Source: Asticcacaulis sp. (GTDB lineage: Bacteria > Pseudomonadota > Alphaproteobacteria > Caulobacterales > Caulobacteraceae). Taken from it: a stretch of 64,000 nt of DNA. The notes beneath the pieces were generated by a model. The model did no database searches. It was not told where the DNA came from and saw only the letters and a program-made list of their open reading frames with translations. The position numbers were made by a program, and so were the translations under genes. The DNA is taken from positions 186,001 to 250,000 of the forward strand of contig JANQAC010000001.1 in NCBI GenBank assembly GCA_024707255.1. Reading direction: 5' to 3'. Positions 43,452 to 52,117 of the stretch are shown piece after piece. Position 1 is the stretch's first letter. Every line of letters begins with the position of its first letter.

Positions 43452-46375
43452 GCGACTTTCTGAATGCCCTTGACGAAGAGGGTGGCGGCGACGTTTTCGA
43501 CCGAGGCCCCGCCCTTCCATTTGATTTCCACGGTATGGGCGCCGGCGGCGGCGGCGCGGGTGTTGAAGAGCGGCACGGCCACCTGCGTCCAGTCGCCCTG
43601 GACGTAGGAGGTCAGTCCGCTGAGCGAGCCGTCGATATAGATCCACACGTTCCAGTTATCGTCGCCGCTCGGGAAGCCCTGGATCAGGGCGCCCGACACT
43701 TCGATCGTGCCGGCCACATCGAGGGTGACCGTGGTGGCGCAGAGCGTATAGATGGTCGAGCCGTCGCCATGGAAAAAGGAAACGGTTTCGGCCTCGGCCG
43801 GCACGATAAAGGTATTGAGGGCGATGCCCTGGATGGTGACGGAGTCATCGAATATGGCCGCGCCATGGACGCGGATATCGGTATTGAAGCTGAAGACGCC
43901 GCCGCCGTACAGCATGACCTGGATCGGATGATCCGGATCGGAGGTGTCGCCCACAAAGAACTTGCTGGCGAAGACGCCGACCTCGGACGTGCCGGTCGTA
44001 TCGTCCGCCCCGGCATAGACGCCGGCAATATATTTCCCGGCCTGAACCTTGACCATGTATTGCGCCTTCAGCCCGTCGACGGCCGTGGCGGTTTCGGTCA
44101 CAGACGATTCCAGATCGCCGATCGACGAATTGACCGTGGTGACGAAGCCGGCCAGGGTCGTGTCGGCATTGATCTTGACGAAACTGGTATTGAGCACAAA
44201 AGCCGAGCTATCGGCACTCAGCACACCCAGCAGGTCGACCTTATACTGCGCGTCGTTCGCCCGGTTGATCGCCTGCAGGGAGACATACTGGATTGACCTG
44301 CCGTCGCCGGTATAGAGCAGACTGTCGGTGATCTGCTTATAGGTTTGCAGATCGAGATAGAATGACAAAAGGTCGTCGGCCGTCGAGGTGATGAGCGTCA
44401 CCACCTCTTCGGGCAGGTCTTCGGTGGCCAGACGAACGTTCGGCGTGGTGGCCGTCACCCACGACGTCCAGTTGGAGCGGCGCTTGGTCACCAACTTGGC
44501 GCGCGCCTGATAATCGGTCGAGCCGACAATGCCTTCCGCCACCACGATGCCGCCGGCGGCGACATTATCGGTCGACGAACTGGTGACATCGGCCAGGCTG
44601 GGCAGCACCCGCACCTCATACATGACCGCATCGATATCCAGCAGATCCTCGGCATCCCATTCGATCGCCGGGGCCGCCCGGCGATCCGTGCCATTGCCAT
44701 CCTTGATGGTGGTGCCCGTCACGCTGAAGCCCGGTACTTCCTGCGCCACCGGCAGGTGACTGCCCGGAATGGCCGCCACCCAGGGCAGGTATACCGAAGG
44801 CGGCACGAAATCGAGGCCGTCGCGTTCGCGCAGCATCATCGTATTGTTCAGGGTGCGCAGGCCCAACTGAGTGCGGGTCAGTTCGAAGACCTTGGCGGTG
44901 TAGCTTTCGGCGGCCGAAGTCCAGGCAATGGAATCGAGCGGCTCCAGCATGGAGGCATAGGGCCCCCGGGTGTGGCCATGTCGGCGGAACCGGCGCGCAT
45001 CGGCGATCACCGACGTCATGATCCGCTGCGCCTGGGTGGGTATCCAGCAGGCGGTGATCGGCAGGTCAGCCACCAGGCGCCGGCCGCCGTCTTCAGCCTC
45101 CCAGTTCGGCCGGCCGCCCGTGCCGTCGTTATAGATCGGCGGCGCGTCCGTGTTTTCCCACAGGTTGGATGGCAGGGGATGGGTCGCCTGAATGCCGTTA
45201 TGGGTATCGGCGAGGCTCGGAAACAGGTCGCGGTTTTCGTCGTGGTCGATTAGGATCGCGCCGTCATCCATGAAATAGACCGGCAGGCCGGGCCCGCCGA
45301 CCCGCACCTTCCAGACGCCGCCGATCTCGACCGATTGCGCGCAACAGGCGGTGTTCAGCGCCTCCAGGATGGCCGCCGGTTCGTCCGACAGCGAGATTTC
45401 CATGCCGCACTGATACATGGGCTCGGGCGCGCCATCCGCGTCCTCGGCGGCCTCATCGCAGGCATTCATGGCCGCGAACCAGTTATCGAGCGGCAGGTCC
45501 TCGGCGGCCGCCTCACCGCCCCAGCTCAGGCCGTCCGGCAGGGCGATGCCGCGGTGAATATTGTACGACACCACCATGTTGTTCGTGGTCGTCACCCAGG
45601 TCGAGGGATCATCGAAACGCTGGTCGCCGGCGCCGCCGACAGTATCATCATGGCGCGGATCATAAAGCGGGATGCCGATACATTCGGGGCGGATCGACGG
45701 CTCACCGCTGTAGAGTTCGGTATTCAGCTTGAAGACGGCCACGATGTAGGGAATGCCGGTCAGGATCATATCCGCCGACCAGGGCCGGTCCGGATAGTCC
45801 GCGCATTTCTGCATCAGCAGGGCGTCGGCCTCGGTCTGGGTGCCGTCGTGGTAGCGGATCCAGGCATAGCCTGCATAATCGTCCTGCAGCGGGTAACCCA
45901 GGACAGTGGACCCGCCGATAGTCTCCTCGGTCGTGCCGATCGTGACATAGTTGTCGTTGATGACGATGCGCGAGATCTGCTGGCCGGGTATGCAGCCGAG
46001 GGCGATGACATAGACCAGATAGGCGTTCGGCGTCTTGCCGTCGACGCCGTAGCTCATGGGCGGACACACGGCCTGGCCGGCAGTGGCGTATTTGCCGACG
46101 ATGAAGGTCTGCGGCGTGGTGCCCCCGCCGGAGGTCGTCGTCTTGACCCCCGTCGCCGCAGCCGTCTTTTTGCGGGCAAGGCCCTGGGCCGAGATCGACA
46201 GACCGACCACCGCCTTGGTCGCCTCGAACGCGACGATCAGCCAGGGCGCGCCGGTCTGAAACGCCGTCCAGGCGGCAATGGCCGCCGAAACCGGATCGGC
46301 GTGCGCCGGCGTGGCCGCAACGGTGCCGAGACAGACAACGGCCAGAACAGCCAGCCAAAGACGAAACAGCCTCAT
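43448..46375 (-). CDS. J-like central tail tip/host specificity protein
   Basis: 975 residues. After a hydrophobic N-terminus that looks like a signal peptide (LWLAVLAVVCLGTVAATPAHA), the protein has the layout of gpJ/phage-tail_3 proteins: a hub-like first half, fibronectin-like regions around residues 550-640, and a C-terminal DUF1983-type part (YMVKVQAGKYIAGVYAGADD and FASKFFVGDT). An Ig-like domain ends it. Start overlaps the DUF2163-type gene stop (ATGA). It should form the tail tip that contacts the host. The signal-like start is unusual for a virion protein. Confidence 0.75.
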   Translation of the reverse strand: MRLFRLWLAVLAVVCLGTVAATPAHADPVSAAIAAWTAFQTGAPWLIVAFEATKAVVGLSISAQGLARKKTAAATGVKTTTSGGGTTPQTFIVGKYATAGQAVCPPMSYGVDGKTPNAYLVYVIALGCIPGQQISRIVINDNYVTIGTTEETIGGSTVLGYPLQDDYAGYAWIRYHDGTQTEADALLMQKCADYPDRPWSADMILTGIPYIVAVFKLNTELYSGEPSIRPECIGIPLYDPRHDDTVGGAGDQRFDDPSTWVTTTNNMVVSYNIHRGIALPDGLSWGGEAAAEDLPLDNWFAAMNACDEAAEDADGAPEPMYQCGMEISLSDEPAAILEALNTACCAQSVEIGGVWKVRVGGPGLPVYFMDDGAILIDHDENRDLFPSLADTHNGIQATHPLPSNLWENTDAPPIYNDGTGGRPNWEAEDGGRRLVADLPITACWIPTQAQRIMTSVIADARRFRRHGHTRGPYASMLEPLDSIAWTSAAESYTAKVFELTRTQLGLRTLNNTMMLRERDGLDFVPPSVYLPWVAAIPGSHLPVAQEVPGFSVTGTTIKDGNGTDRRAAPAIEWDAEDLLDIDAVMYEVRVLPSLADVTSSSTDNVAAGGIVVAEGIVGSTDYQARAKLVTKRRSNWTSWVTATTPNVRLATEDLPEEVVTLITSTADDLLSFYLDLQTYKQITDSLLYTGDGRSIQYVSLQAINRANDAQYKVDLLGVLSADSSAFVLNTSFVKINADTTLAGFVTTVNSSIGDLESSVTETATAVDGLKAQYMVKVQAGKYIAGVYAGADDTTGTSEVGVFASKFFVGDTSDPDHPIQVMLYGGGVFSFNTDIRVHGAAIFDDSVTIQGIALNTFIVPAEAETVSFFHGDGSTIYTLCATTVTLDVAGTIEVSGALIQGFPSGDDNWNVWIYIDGSLSGLTSYVQGDWTQVAVPLFNTRAAAAGAHTVEIKWKGGASVENVAATLFVKGIQKVA

Positions 46376-47463
46376 ACGCGGAAGGCCCGTTGCATCTGGG
46401 CGCGCCTGACGATGGCCAGGCCCTCCGGCTTCAGCACATAGACGCCTTCGCCCTGGACGATGCCGAGCGCGGCGATGCCATCGGCCCCGTCAACCACGGC
46501 GATATCGCCGCGATGGGCGAAGGCCGGGGCCACTTCCTCGAACAGCGTGGCCACCAAAGCGACATGACTGGCATAACCGGCCTTCTTGAGCGCGCGCTGC
46601 CCGCCCTTCAGGGTCTTGTAGCGGCCGCGCCAGCCCTCGGCATGGTCTATACTGGTCATCGCCGCCACGGCGCCGGCGGTAAAGAGGGCGCAATCGTGCG
46701 ACCCCGGTTCAAACGACCGGGCCTTGACCCCCGCCAGATAGGCGACCAGGCGCGGTTCCCAGTCTTTCATGCGCACATGCGTCATGTCGAGAAAAAGACC
46801 TTGAATGGCGGTGACCACCTTGCTTTTTACGGTTTTCGGCACGATGCGGTTCTGACCCCACCAGACATCGGCCGAGACGACGTCGGCATATTTGAAGCCG
46901 CCGTCGGCCGGGTTACGCAGGCGCTGGCTGGCATCGCTGAATTTTTGGGTCAGGGTCTTTGTCAGGCCCTGGGCCGCGCTCAGCAGTCTCAGCACCACGG
47001 TGGAATCGCCGGTGGGCTGGCCTTCCTCATCCTGGTTGGCCGTGACCTGGGGCGCTTCATCGACCCAGCCCTTCCACACCCGCTCCAGATCCGCTTCGAT
47101 CAGTTGGTTGGTTTCGGTATCGAATTCGGCGAGATGCACCTCGGCCGGGGCCAGACGGGCGTCATAGCTGCTGATGGCAACGATCACCTCGTTGGAGACC
47201 GCCGACAGGGTGACATCGAGCGTGCGCACGTCATAGCCGATCTCGGCGACGATATCGCCGATATCTAGCAGGCTGCCGGCCGCATAATAGGTGCGGCCCA
47301 CCCCACCTACCGTAAACACCTTGTGGTCGTCGCCCGACCAGAGCCCGATCGTTTCGATCGCGCCGGTCGAGCGGTTCCGGGCGGAAATCCACAGCAAGAC
47401 ATGCGTGGAGACGCCGGCCCGCGACTGGCGATAGGCCAGTTGCGCCGAAGAGAGCGATTTCAT
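46372..47463 (-). CDS. DUF2163-type tail protein with C-terminal NlpC/P60-like (DUF6950) domain
   Basis: 363 residues. The first about 230 resemble DUF2163 tail proteins (LLWISARNRSTGAIETIGLW, then the FKYADVVSADV region). The rest looks like a cysteine-peptidase fold, with SHDCALFTAG (C258) and FAHRGDIAVVDG (H317), the Cys and His of an NlpC/P60-like peptidase. In separate form the two are adjacent genes in gene-transfer agents and phages (lambda K/L region). Probably helps the tail tip cut peptidoglycan during DNA injection. Confidence 0.75.
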   Translation of the reverse strand: MKSLSSAQLAYRQSRAGVSTHVLLWISARNRSTGAIETIGLWSGDDHKVFTVGGVGRTYYAAGSLLDIGDIVAEIGYDVRTLDVTLSAVSNEVIVAISSYDARLAPAEVHLAEFDTETNQLIEADLERVWKGWVDEAPQVTANQDEEGQPTGDSTVVLRLLSAAQGLTKTLTQKFSDASQRLRNPADGGFKYADVVSADVWWGQNRIVPKTVKSKVVTAIQGLFLDMTHVRMKDWEPRLVAYLAGVKARSFEPGSHDCALFTAGAVAAMTSIDHAEGWRGRYKTLKGGQRALKKAGYASHVALVATLFEEVAPAFAHRGDIAVVDGADGIAALGIVQGEGVYVLKPEGLAIVRRAQMQRAFRV

Positions 47464-47469
47464 GGGAAG

Positions 47470-48138
47470 TTACCTAAGCGTCTGGCGCCAGTTGAACGAA
47501 ATGCCTTCCAGGAACACCCCGGAGGCGGTGCCCGGCTGGACGGAACCGGGCACGATGACGGCTTTGCAGGCCGGCCGGATAAGCGACACGGCCAGATCGG
47601 CCTCGGCGCCATCGCGCAGGAAGCTGGAGGTTTCAACCGCCGCCACCCCGCCGACATTGGCCGTGCCGCCCCGCGCCAGGCGATGCAGGGCATAGCGCGT
47701 CGGGCTCTCGCCATAGGCAAAACCGAGATAATCGCCGCCTGAAAGTGCCAGTCCTGCCGGCAAGCCCTGCAGTTCCAGGTCACGGTTATTGCTGGCCACC
47801 GTCTTGATCGTCACCGTGGCCGCCTGCAGGGCGATATCGTCAGCCGATCCCGCCGCCACAGTAGCCGGGCGCGGCTTGGTGATGTTGTAGACGAAGAATG
47901 ACCGCCCGGCCTCGCCCAGGGTATCGATCAGCCCCATCGCCGCCTCGCCTTCCGCGAAGCTGCACTTGCGCAGGGTAATCGTGCCCTGCCACAGGCGCTG
48001 CCCCCTGGTGGCGGTCAGTTGATCGCCGTCGCCGGTGAGGCCAGAGCCCTTGACCGCCGGCGGCAGATGGAAGCTGCACGATTTAACGCGCAGACCGCCG
48101 AAGAAATCATCGACCGACAAGGGAAAGGACAGCGCCAT
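47470..48138 (-). CDS. Minor tail protein, 222 aa
   Basis: Starts MALSFPLSVDDFFGGLRVKS three bases after the tape measure stop and ends seven bases before the DUF2163-type gene. Beta-rich, no signal or membrane segment. Its place corresponds to lambda M/L distal-tail proteins. Contains GQRLWQGTITLRKCSFAEGE. The family is not recognised, so the name is by position only. Confidence 0.6.
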   Translation of the reverse strand: MALSFPLSVDDFFGGLRVKSCSFHLPPAVKGSGLTGDGDQLTATRGQRLWQGTITLRKCSFAEGEAAMGLIDTLGEAGRSFFVYNITKPRPATVAAGSADDIALQAATVTIKTVASNNRDLELQGLPAGLALSGGDYLGFAYGESPTRYALHRLARGGTANVGGVAAVETSSFLRDGAEADLAVSLIRPACKAVIVPGSVQPGTASGVFLEGISFNWRQTLR

Positions 48139-48140
48139 GT

Positions 48141-51100
48141 TTACGGCACCTTGCGCTGGTTGATGGCCGCGATATTGCCCTTCAGGCTGCTGGCCGAGGT
48201 CTTGACCGCCTCCTTATAGGCTTGCTTGGCGGCCTGGCTCGCATAGGTCCGAGCCTGTTTATTCAGGCTGTTGATCAGCTCCTCGGTCACGACCGCCCCC
48301 TGCGCATTTAGCTGAAACACCTGCTGCACAACAACCGGCTGCTGCCTGGGCTGCTGGGCCAGGACCGAGCGCGTCATGGCGTTGCTGGCCGGGTTCGACT
48401 TGATCACGTCGCCGGCGCGCATTTTCATCAGTTCCGGGCCCCGCTCACCCACCCAGGCATAGCCGGGCACGGCCGATTCCGTGCCGTCGGCATGGCCGCC
48501 GATATTGAAGATCGAGCTGAGTATGCTGGCAATGCCCCCGCTGTTCAGGGTCGGGTTGTCCTGGCCGAACGCCCAGTTCTTGAACGGGTTGATGACTGCC
48601 AGCTTCACCACCTCGGCCATGATGTCGTTGAGCACATTTTCCGCGGTATCGCCCAGTGATTTCCAGCTTATCTTGCCGTCCATCAGGTATTGCTGCAGCC
48701 GGTCGCCGATCTGGTCCTGCATACTGCGGATTTCGCCCTGGATCGCCTTGCCGCGCTCGAGCTGGGCGTTTTCATCCTCGCGGGCCGCCACGGCGCCCAG
48801 GATCTTTTGCCCCTCTTCCGACTCCAGACTGATATTCCGCTCCTTGAGGTCTTGACGCGCCTGCTCAAGGGCCAATGCCTTTTGGATTGCAGCGTCTTTT
48901 TGCCCCAACAAGGAGAGTTCGAGACGATCGATATCCGTCTCGTTTTTCAACGCCTTCGCTCTATCCTCGGCGTACTTTGCTTTATCGAGTGTAATGCCGG
49001 CAACCGCGGCCGTATCGGAGCTGATACCTTGGTTTACTGCGGCGAGAAATGGCGAGTCCGGATTATCCGCCTGGGGATTGTCAGGGTCCACCGATGAGTT
49101 GCGGGCGATTTCCTGTCCGGTGCGTTGCTGCGCCAGGGCTATGGCCCGCGCATCATTGGTGGCGTCGATCAGTTCAAGCTGTCTTTGGAGGAAGAACAAC
49201 TGATCGGCATTGGCCTCAGTGGCCGTCAGCATATTGGCGCGCTGCTGTTCGGTATTGAGGTCGTGAAGCCCCTTCGTGGCTGCCTCGATAACCTTGTTCA
49301 GGCCGTCAAGCGCATCGCCCTGCATTTTCGTGCGCAGGGCGATCAGCGGGCGCAGGATCGCCTCTTCCTGCAGCGACTGCTGGGCGTCACGCGCCGGTAT
49401 AAGACCGGCCGCCACCTGGTCATTGACGACCTTTTGCGCCGCCGCCTGGTCACGCGAGGCGGCGGCGGATTTCGCGCCGTTAAGCACGGCCCGGGCGTTG
49501 GTCAGGTCCATTTGCCGCTGCACGGCGGCGGCGACATCCGTGCCCTTGCGGGTGGCCTCGGTCATGGCCTTGCGCGTCGCCTCGGCCTTAAGCGCGGCGT
49601 CATTGCTTGTCAGATAGGCTTCGGCCAGATCGAGCGTGGCCGCCGTATTGACCTTGACCGACTCGGCTTCCCGCGCCAGCGAGGCTGCGCGGTTGGCGCC
49701 GGGCGCCGTCGGATTGTCCTGCTTGTCGAGAGCGGCATATTTTTGCTTTAACTTGGCGCGACCGTCAATCGCCTGGGCCAGCGTGATGTTGCCGGCCTTC
49801 AGATCGTCCTCAAGCTGCTTTCCCCGCGCGTCCAGGTCACGACGCTGCGCATCCGTCGGGTTCAGGAAATCGAGGTTCGACTGGGCGGCAAGAGATGCCT
49901 GGTCCTTCGCGGCAGCGGCGGATTTGGCGGCCTGGGCATTTTGGTCCTTCCAGAACAGCATATACGCCTTCTGGAAGGTCGAGTCGGAGCCGCCGAAATA
50001 GTTTGGGTCGACCTTGCCCGGATTGACCTTATTGAAATCGGCCATCCGGTTGAGGATCGTCGCGGGGTCCGGATTAACCAGTTGGCCGAATCCATGCCAG
50101 AAGTTCGACATCTTGTTGCCGAGCGCATCCATGGCCCCTGCCATGCCGTACACTTCCTTCGACGCATCACCAATTTTGCCCTTCATGGCACTGATGATTT
50201 CGGCAACCGCGCCCGCCTTGTCGCCGGCCTGCGCCATCGAGATGACATTCTTTTGCCAGTTCGCGTCGCCCAGCAACAATTCGGCGTTCAACTGCTTGAC
50301 GCCATTGACCGGATCGGCGAGCGCTTTGGCCAGCGCATCCTGCGCCGCAGGAAGCTCCCTGCCGGTAACCAGGCCGTAGTCCCTTGTCAGCGCGATGGCG
50401 TCGCCGAGAACAGCCTTATTCACCATTCCGGCGCGCAACATCGCCGCAGCGCCGCTTTCGGCCGACGAAACCGAAATGTCGCCTGCCTTGGCGGCCTGAG
50501 CGGCGATTGATACAACCTGAGTACCGGTCAATCGGCTGGCGGCGCCAATGCCCATGACGGCCAGTTCCGCCTCGGAGATCGATTTGCCGAAGTCATAGCC
50601 GGCCTTGGCGGTGAGGAACAGAGCCCCGCCGACCAGGCCGATCGCGCCCGCCGCCAAAACCGCCGGTGAGGTGAGCGACCGCATTGCCGCACCGAAGCCG
50701 CCCGGCTGCATACCGGCGATCTGCACCGCCTGGCCGGCCTGGTTGACGAAGCTGGCAAAGGAAAACTGCCCGGCCAGCAGACCCTGGGCCAGGTCCGGCA
50801 GGGTCGAGACGGCCATCAAGCGCAGCGCGCCGCTGGACAGGCCGACCGCCTTCGCGCCCTTGTTGTGGGCCTCAGTGAACTGATCGAGCGCGACCTTTTC
50901 GTTCTTCAGGGCCGCGCCGTGCTGCTCGATTGTGATCTTGCCGTTCTTCAGCAGCTTGTCGAGCGCGGCTTCGGCCGCCGCATACCGGTCCGTTGCCATG
51001 GCCAGCGGGTCCAGCGAATAGCGCACTGCACGGGCCTGCTTATCCATCAGCTTAAGCTCGGCCGTGATGGCCGCCGCCGAAACCCCGGCCTTTGCGGCGC

Positions 51101-51368
51101 TCGAGGGATCGATACCGATCAGGTCACGCGCCGCCGCCCGGCCTTTGGCCGTAGAGGTGCGCGAGGCATTGGCAAGCGTGGCCGATTCCTCGGCAGAAGC
51201 CCGCTTCAGCGCCGCCACCAGATCATCGGTCGAGGCGGTGGCGCCGTCGATCGAGCCTTTGACGTTGCCGAAAGACGCCTTGGCCTGGGTTTCCAGTTCG
51301 GAGACATCGCGCTTGAACTCGGACTTGCCGTCCATCCCTAAGCGGATGCTAATCCTCTTGTCCGTCAT
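48141..51368 (-). CDS. Tail tape measure protein
   Basis: 1075 residues, the longest tail gene apart from the tailspike. Alanine/lysine/glutamine-rich helices dominate, with a central hydrophobic stretch (VLAAGAIGLVGGALFLTAKA, about residues 235-262) and a C-terminal part WKSLGDTAENVLNDIMAEVV then KLAVINPFKNWAFG, as in the lambda gpH C-terminal domain. It sets tail length and takes part in DNA entry. The start overlaps the GT frame end by 20 bases, standard for G/GT-H. Confidence 0.9.
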   Translation of the reverse strand: MTDKRISIRLGMDGKSEFKRDVSELETQAKASFGNVKGSIDGATASTDDLVAALKRASAEESATLANASRTSTAKGRAAARDLIGIDPSSAAKAGVSAAAITAELKLMDKQARAVRYSLDPLAMATDRYAAAEAALDKLLKNGKITIEQHGAALKNEKVALDQFTEAHNKGAKAVGLSSGALRLMAVSTLPDLAQGLLAGQFSFASFVNQAGQAVQIAGMQPGGFGAAMRSLTSPAVLAAGAIGLVGGALFLTAKAGYDFGKSISEAELAVMGIGAASRLTGTQVVSIAAQAAKAGDISVSSAESGAAAMLRAGMVNKAVLGDAIALTRDYGLVTGRELPAAQDALAKALADPVNGVKQLNAELLLGDANWQKNVISMAQAGDKAGAVAEIISAMKGKIGDASKEVYGMAGAMDALGNKMSNFWHGFGQLVNPDPATILNRMADFNKVNPGKVDPNYFGGSDSTFQKAYMLFWKDQNAQAAKSAAAAKDQASLAAQSNLDFLNPTDAQRRDLDARGKQLEDDLKAGNITLAQAIDGRAKLKQKYAALDKQDNPTAPGANRAASLAREAESVKVNTAATLDLAEAYLTSNDAALKAEATRKAMTEATRKGTDVAAAVQRQMDLTNARAVLNGAKSAAASRDQAAAQKVVNDQVAAGLIPARDAQQSLQEEAILRPLIALRTKMQGDALDGLNKVIEAATKGLHDLNTEQQRANMLTATEANADQLFFLQRQLELIDATNDARAIALAQQRTGQEIARNSSVDPDNPQADNPDSPFLAAVNQGISSDTAAVAGITLDKAKYAEDRAKALKNETDIDRLELSLLGQKDAAIQKALALEQARQDLKERNISLESEEGQKILGAVAAREDENAQLERGKAIQGEIRSMQDQIGDRLQQYLMDGKISWKSLGDTAENVLNDIMAEVVKLAVINPFKNWAFGQDNPTLNSGGIASILSSIFNIGGHADGTESAVPGYAWVGERGPELMKMRAGDVIKSNPASNAMTRSVLAQQPRQQPVVVQQVFQLNAQGAVVTEELINSLNKQARTYASQAAKQAYKEAVKTSASSLKGNIAAINQRKVP

Positions 51369-52106
51369 CTTCGGATTCCTGTGAGTGATAGTCGATAAGG
51401 GCCGCCTCGATTCCCGGCAGCAGGTCGGTCAGCCAGTCCGATGGCAGGCCGGCGGCATCGGCAAAAGTGAGGAAGGCGGGGAAATCGGCGGCATAGACGC
51501 CGAAACCCGTGGTGCGGATCTGGTTGCGGCAGGCGCTGATCACCTCCCAGGCGGTGAGCCCCTCCTCGGTTTGGGGCTCATTCTCGCGCTTCGGGCATTC
51601 ATGCCCGCAGTCCTGGCCGTCTAGTTGAACGCAGGCGCGGCAGTAGTCGTCCCCGCGCTGACCGAAGACCCACTCGGCAAGCGCGATGATACGTTTTTTT
51701 CAATGACCCTGGCGACGTAAGGGCTGACATAGGCTTCATCGACCGCATCGAAGATTTCGGCGATGGCCATGAACTGGTCGATTGCCTCGGGCGTCGGCTG
51801 CAGGACGTTGCCCTCGGCGTCGGTCACGACCGAACAGTCGACCTTTTCCGTGGTGATTGCCTCGCCTTCGCCCCCGGTGAATTGCCCCCAGGCGAGGATG
51901 CCCTCCCGCGCCAGAGCGCAGGAATAGGCTTCGTTGGCGGCCGCCAGACGGTCGTTTTCCGTCTGGCCGTCGGCCAGTTCGGCCGAGTTGACGGCCGTAT
52001 AGGCCCTGGAGGCGGCACGGGCCGCCAGTTTTGAGACGGGCTGGAAGAGCGCCACCAGCCCGCCGCCCAGGGCGATCCAGCGCGCCCCCAGAATGATTTT
52101 CGTCAT
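51349..52106 (-). CDS. Tail assembly chaperone, GT-type product of -1 ribosomal frameshift
   Basis: The zero frame (51621-52106) contains GAA-AAA-AAC with A7C at 51700-51693, a canonical slippery heptamer A AAA AAC. A -1 slip there enters a frame open to 51349, reading KRIIALAEWVFGQRGDDYCR then ACVQLDGQDCGHECPKREN and ending DYHSQESEDDGQED. The cysteine-rich extension looks like genuine protein. The arrangement matches lambda gpG/gpGT: chaperones that bind the tape measure and recruit tail tube protein. The gene sits between tail tube and tape measure, as expected. Confidence 0.75.
51621..52106 (-). CDS. Tail assembly chaperone, G-type (zero frame)
   Basis: 161 residues from the ATG at 52106 (MTKIILGARWIALGGGLVAL), which has GAGGAG seven bases upstream; it starts 11 bases after the tail tube stop. 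Mostly helical and acidic (EAIDQFMAIAEIFDAVDEAY). After the slippery site it continues for 21 codons to TAG. Position and the slip site identify it as the G equivalent despite no detectable family motif. Confidence 0.75.
   Translation of the reverse strand: MTKIILGARWIALGGGLVALFQPVSKLAARAASRAYTAVNSAELADGQTENDRLAAANEAYSCALAREGILAWGQFTGGEGEAITTEKVDCSVVTDAEGNVLQPTPEAIDQFMAIAEIFDAVDEAYVSPYVARVIEKNVSSRLPSGSSVSAGTTTAAPAFN
51693..51699 (-). promoter_or_regulatory. Slippery heptamer A-AAA-AAC for -1 frameshifting
   Basis: On the minus strand the heptamer lies in zero phase (codons AAA AAC) near the end of the G frame, so both tRNAs can re-pair one base back as AAA AAA. GC-rich sequence follows, which could fold into a stimulatory structure; I did not fold it. 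Confidence 0.7.
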
Positions 52107-52117
52107 GTCAGGTCTCC

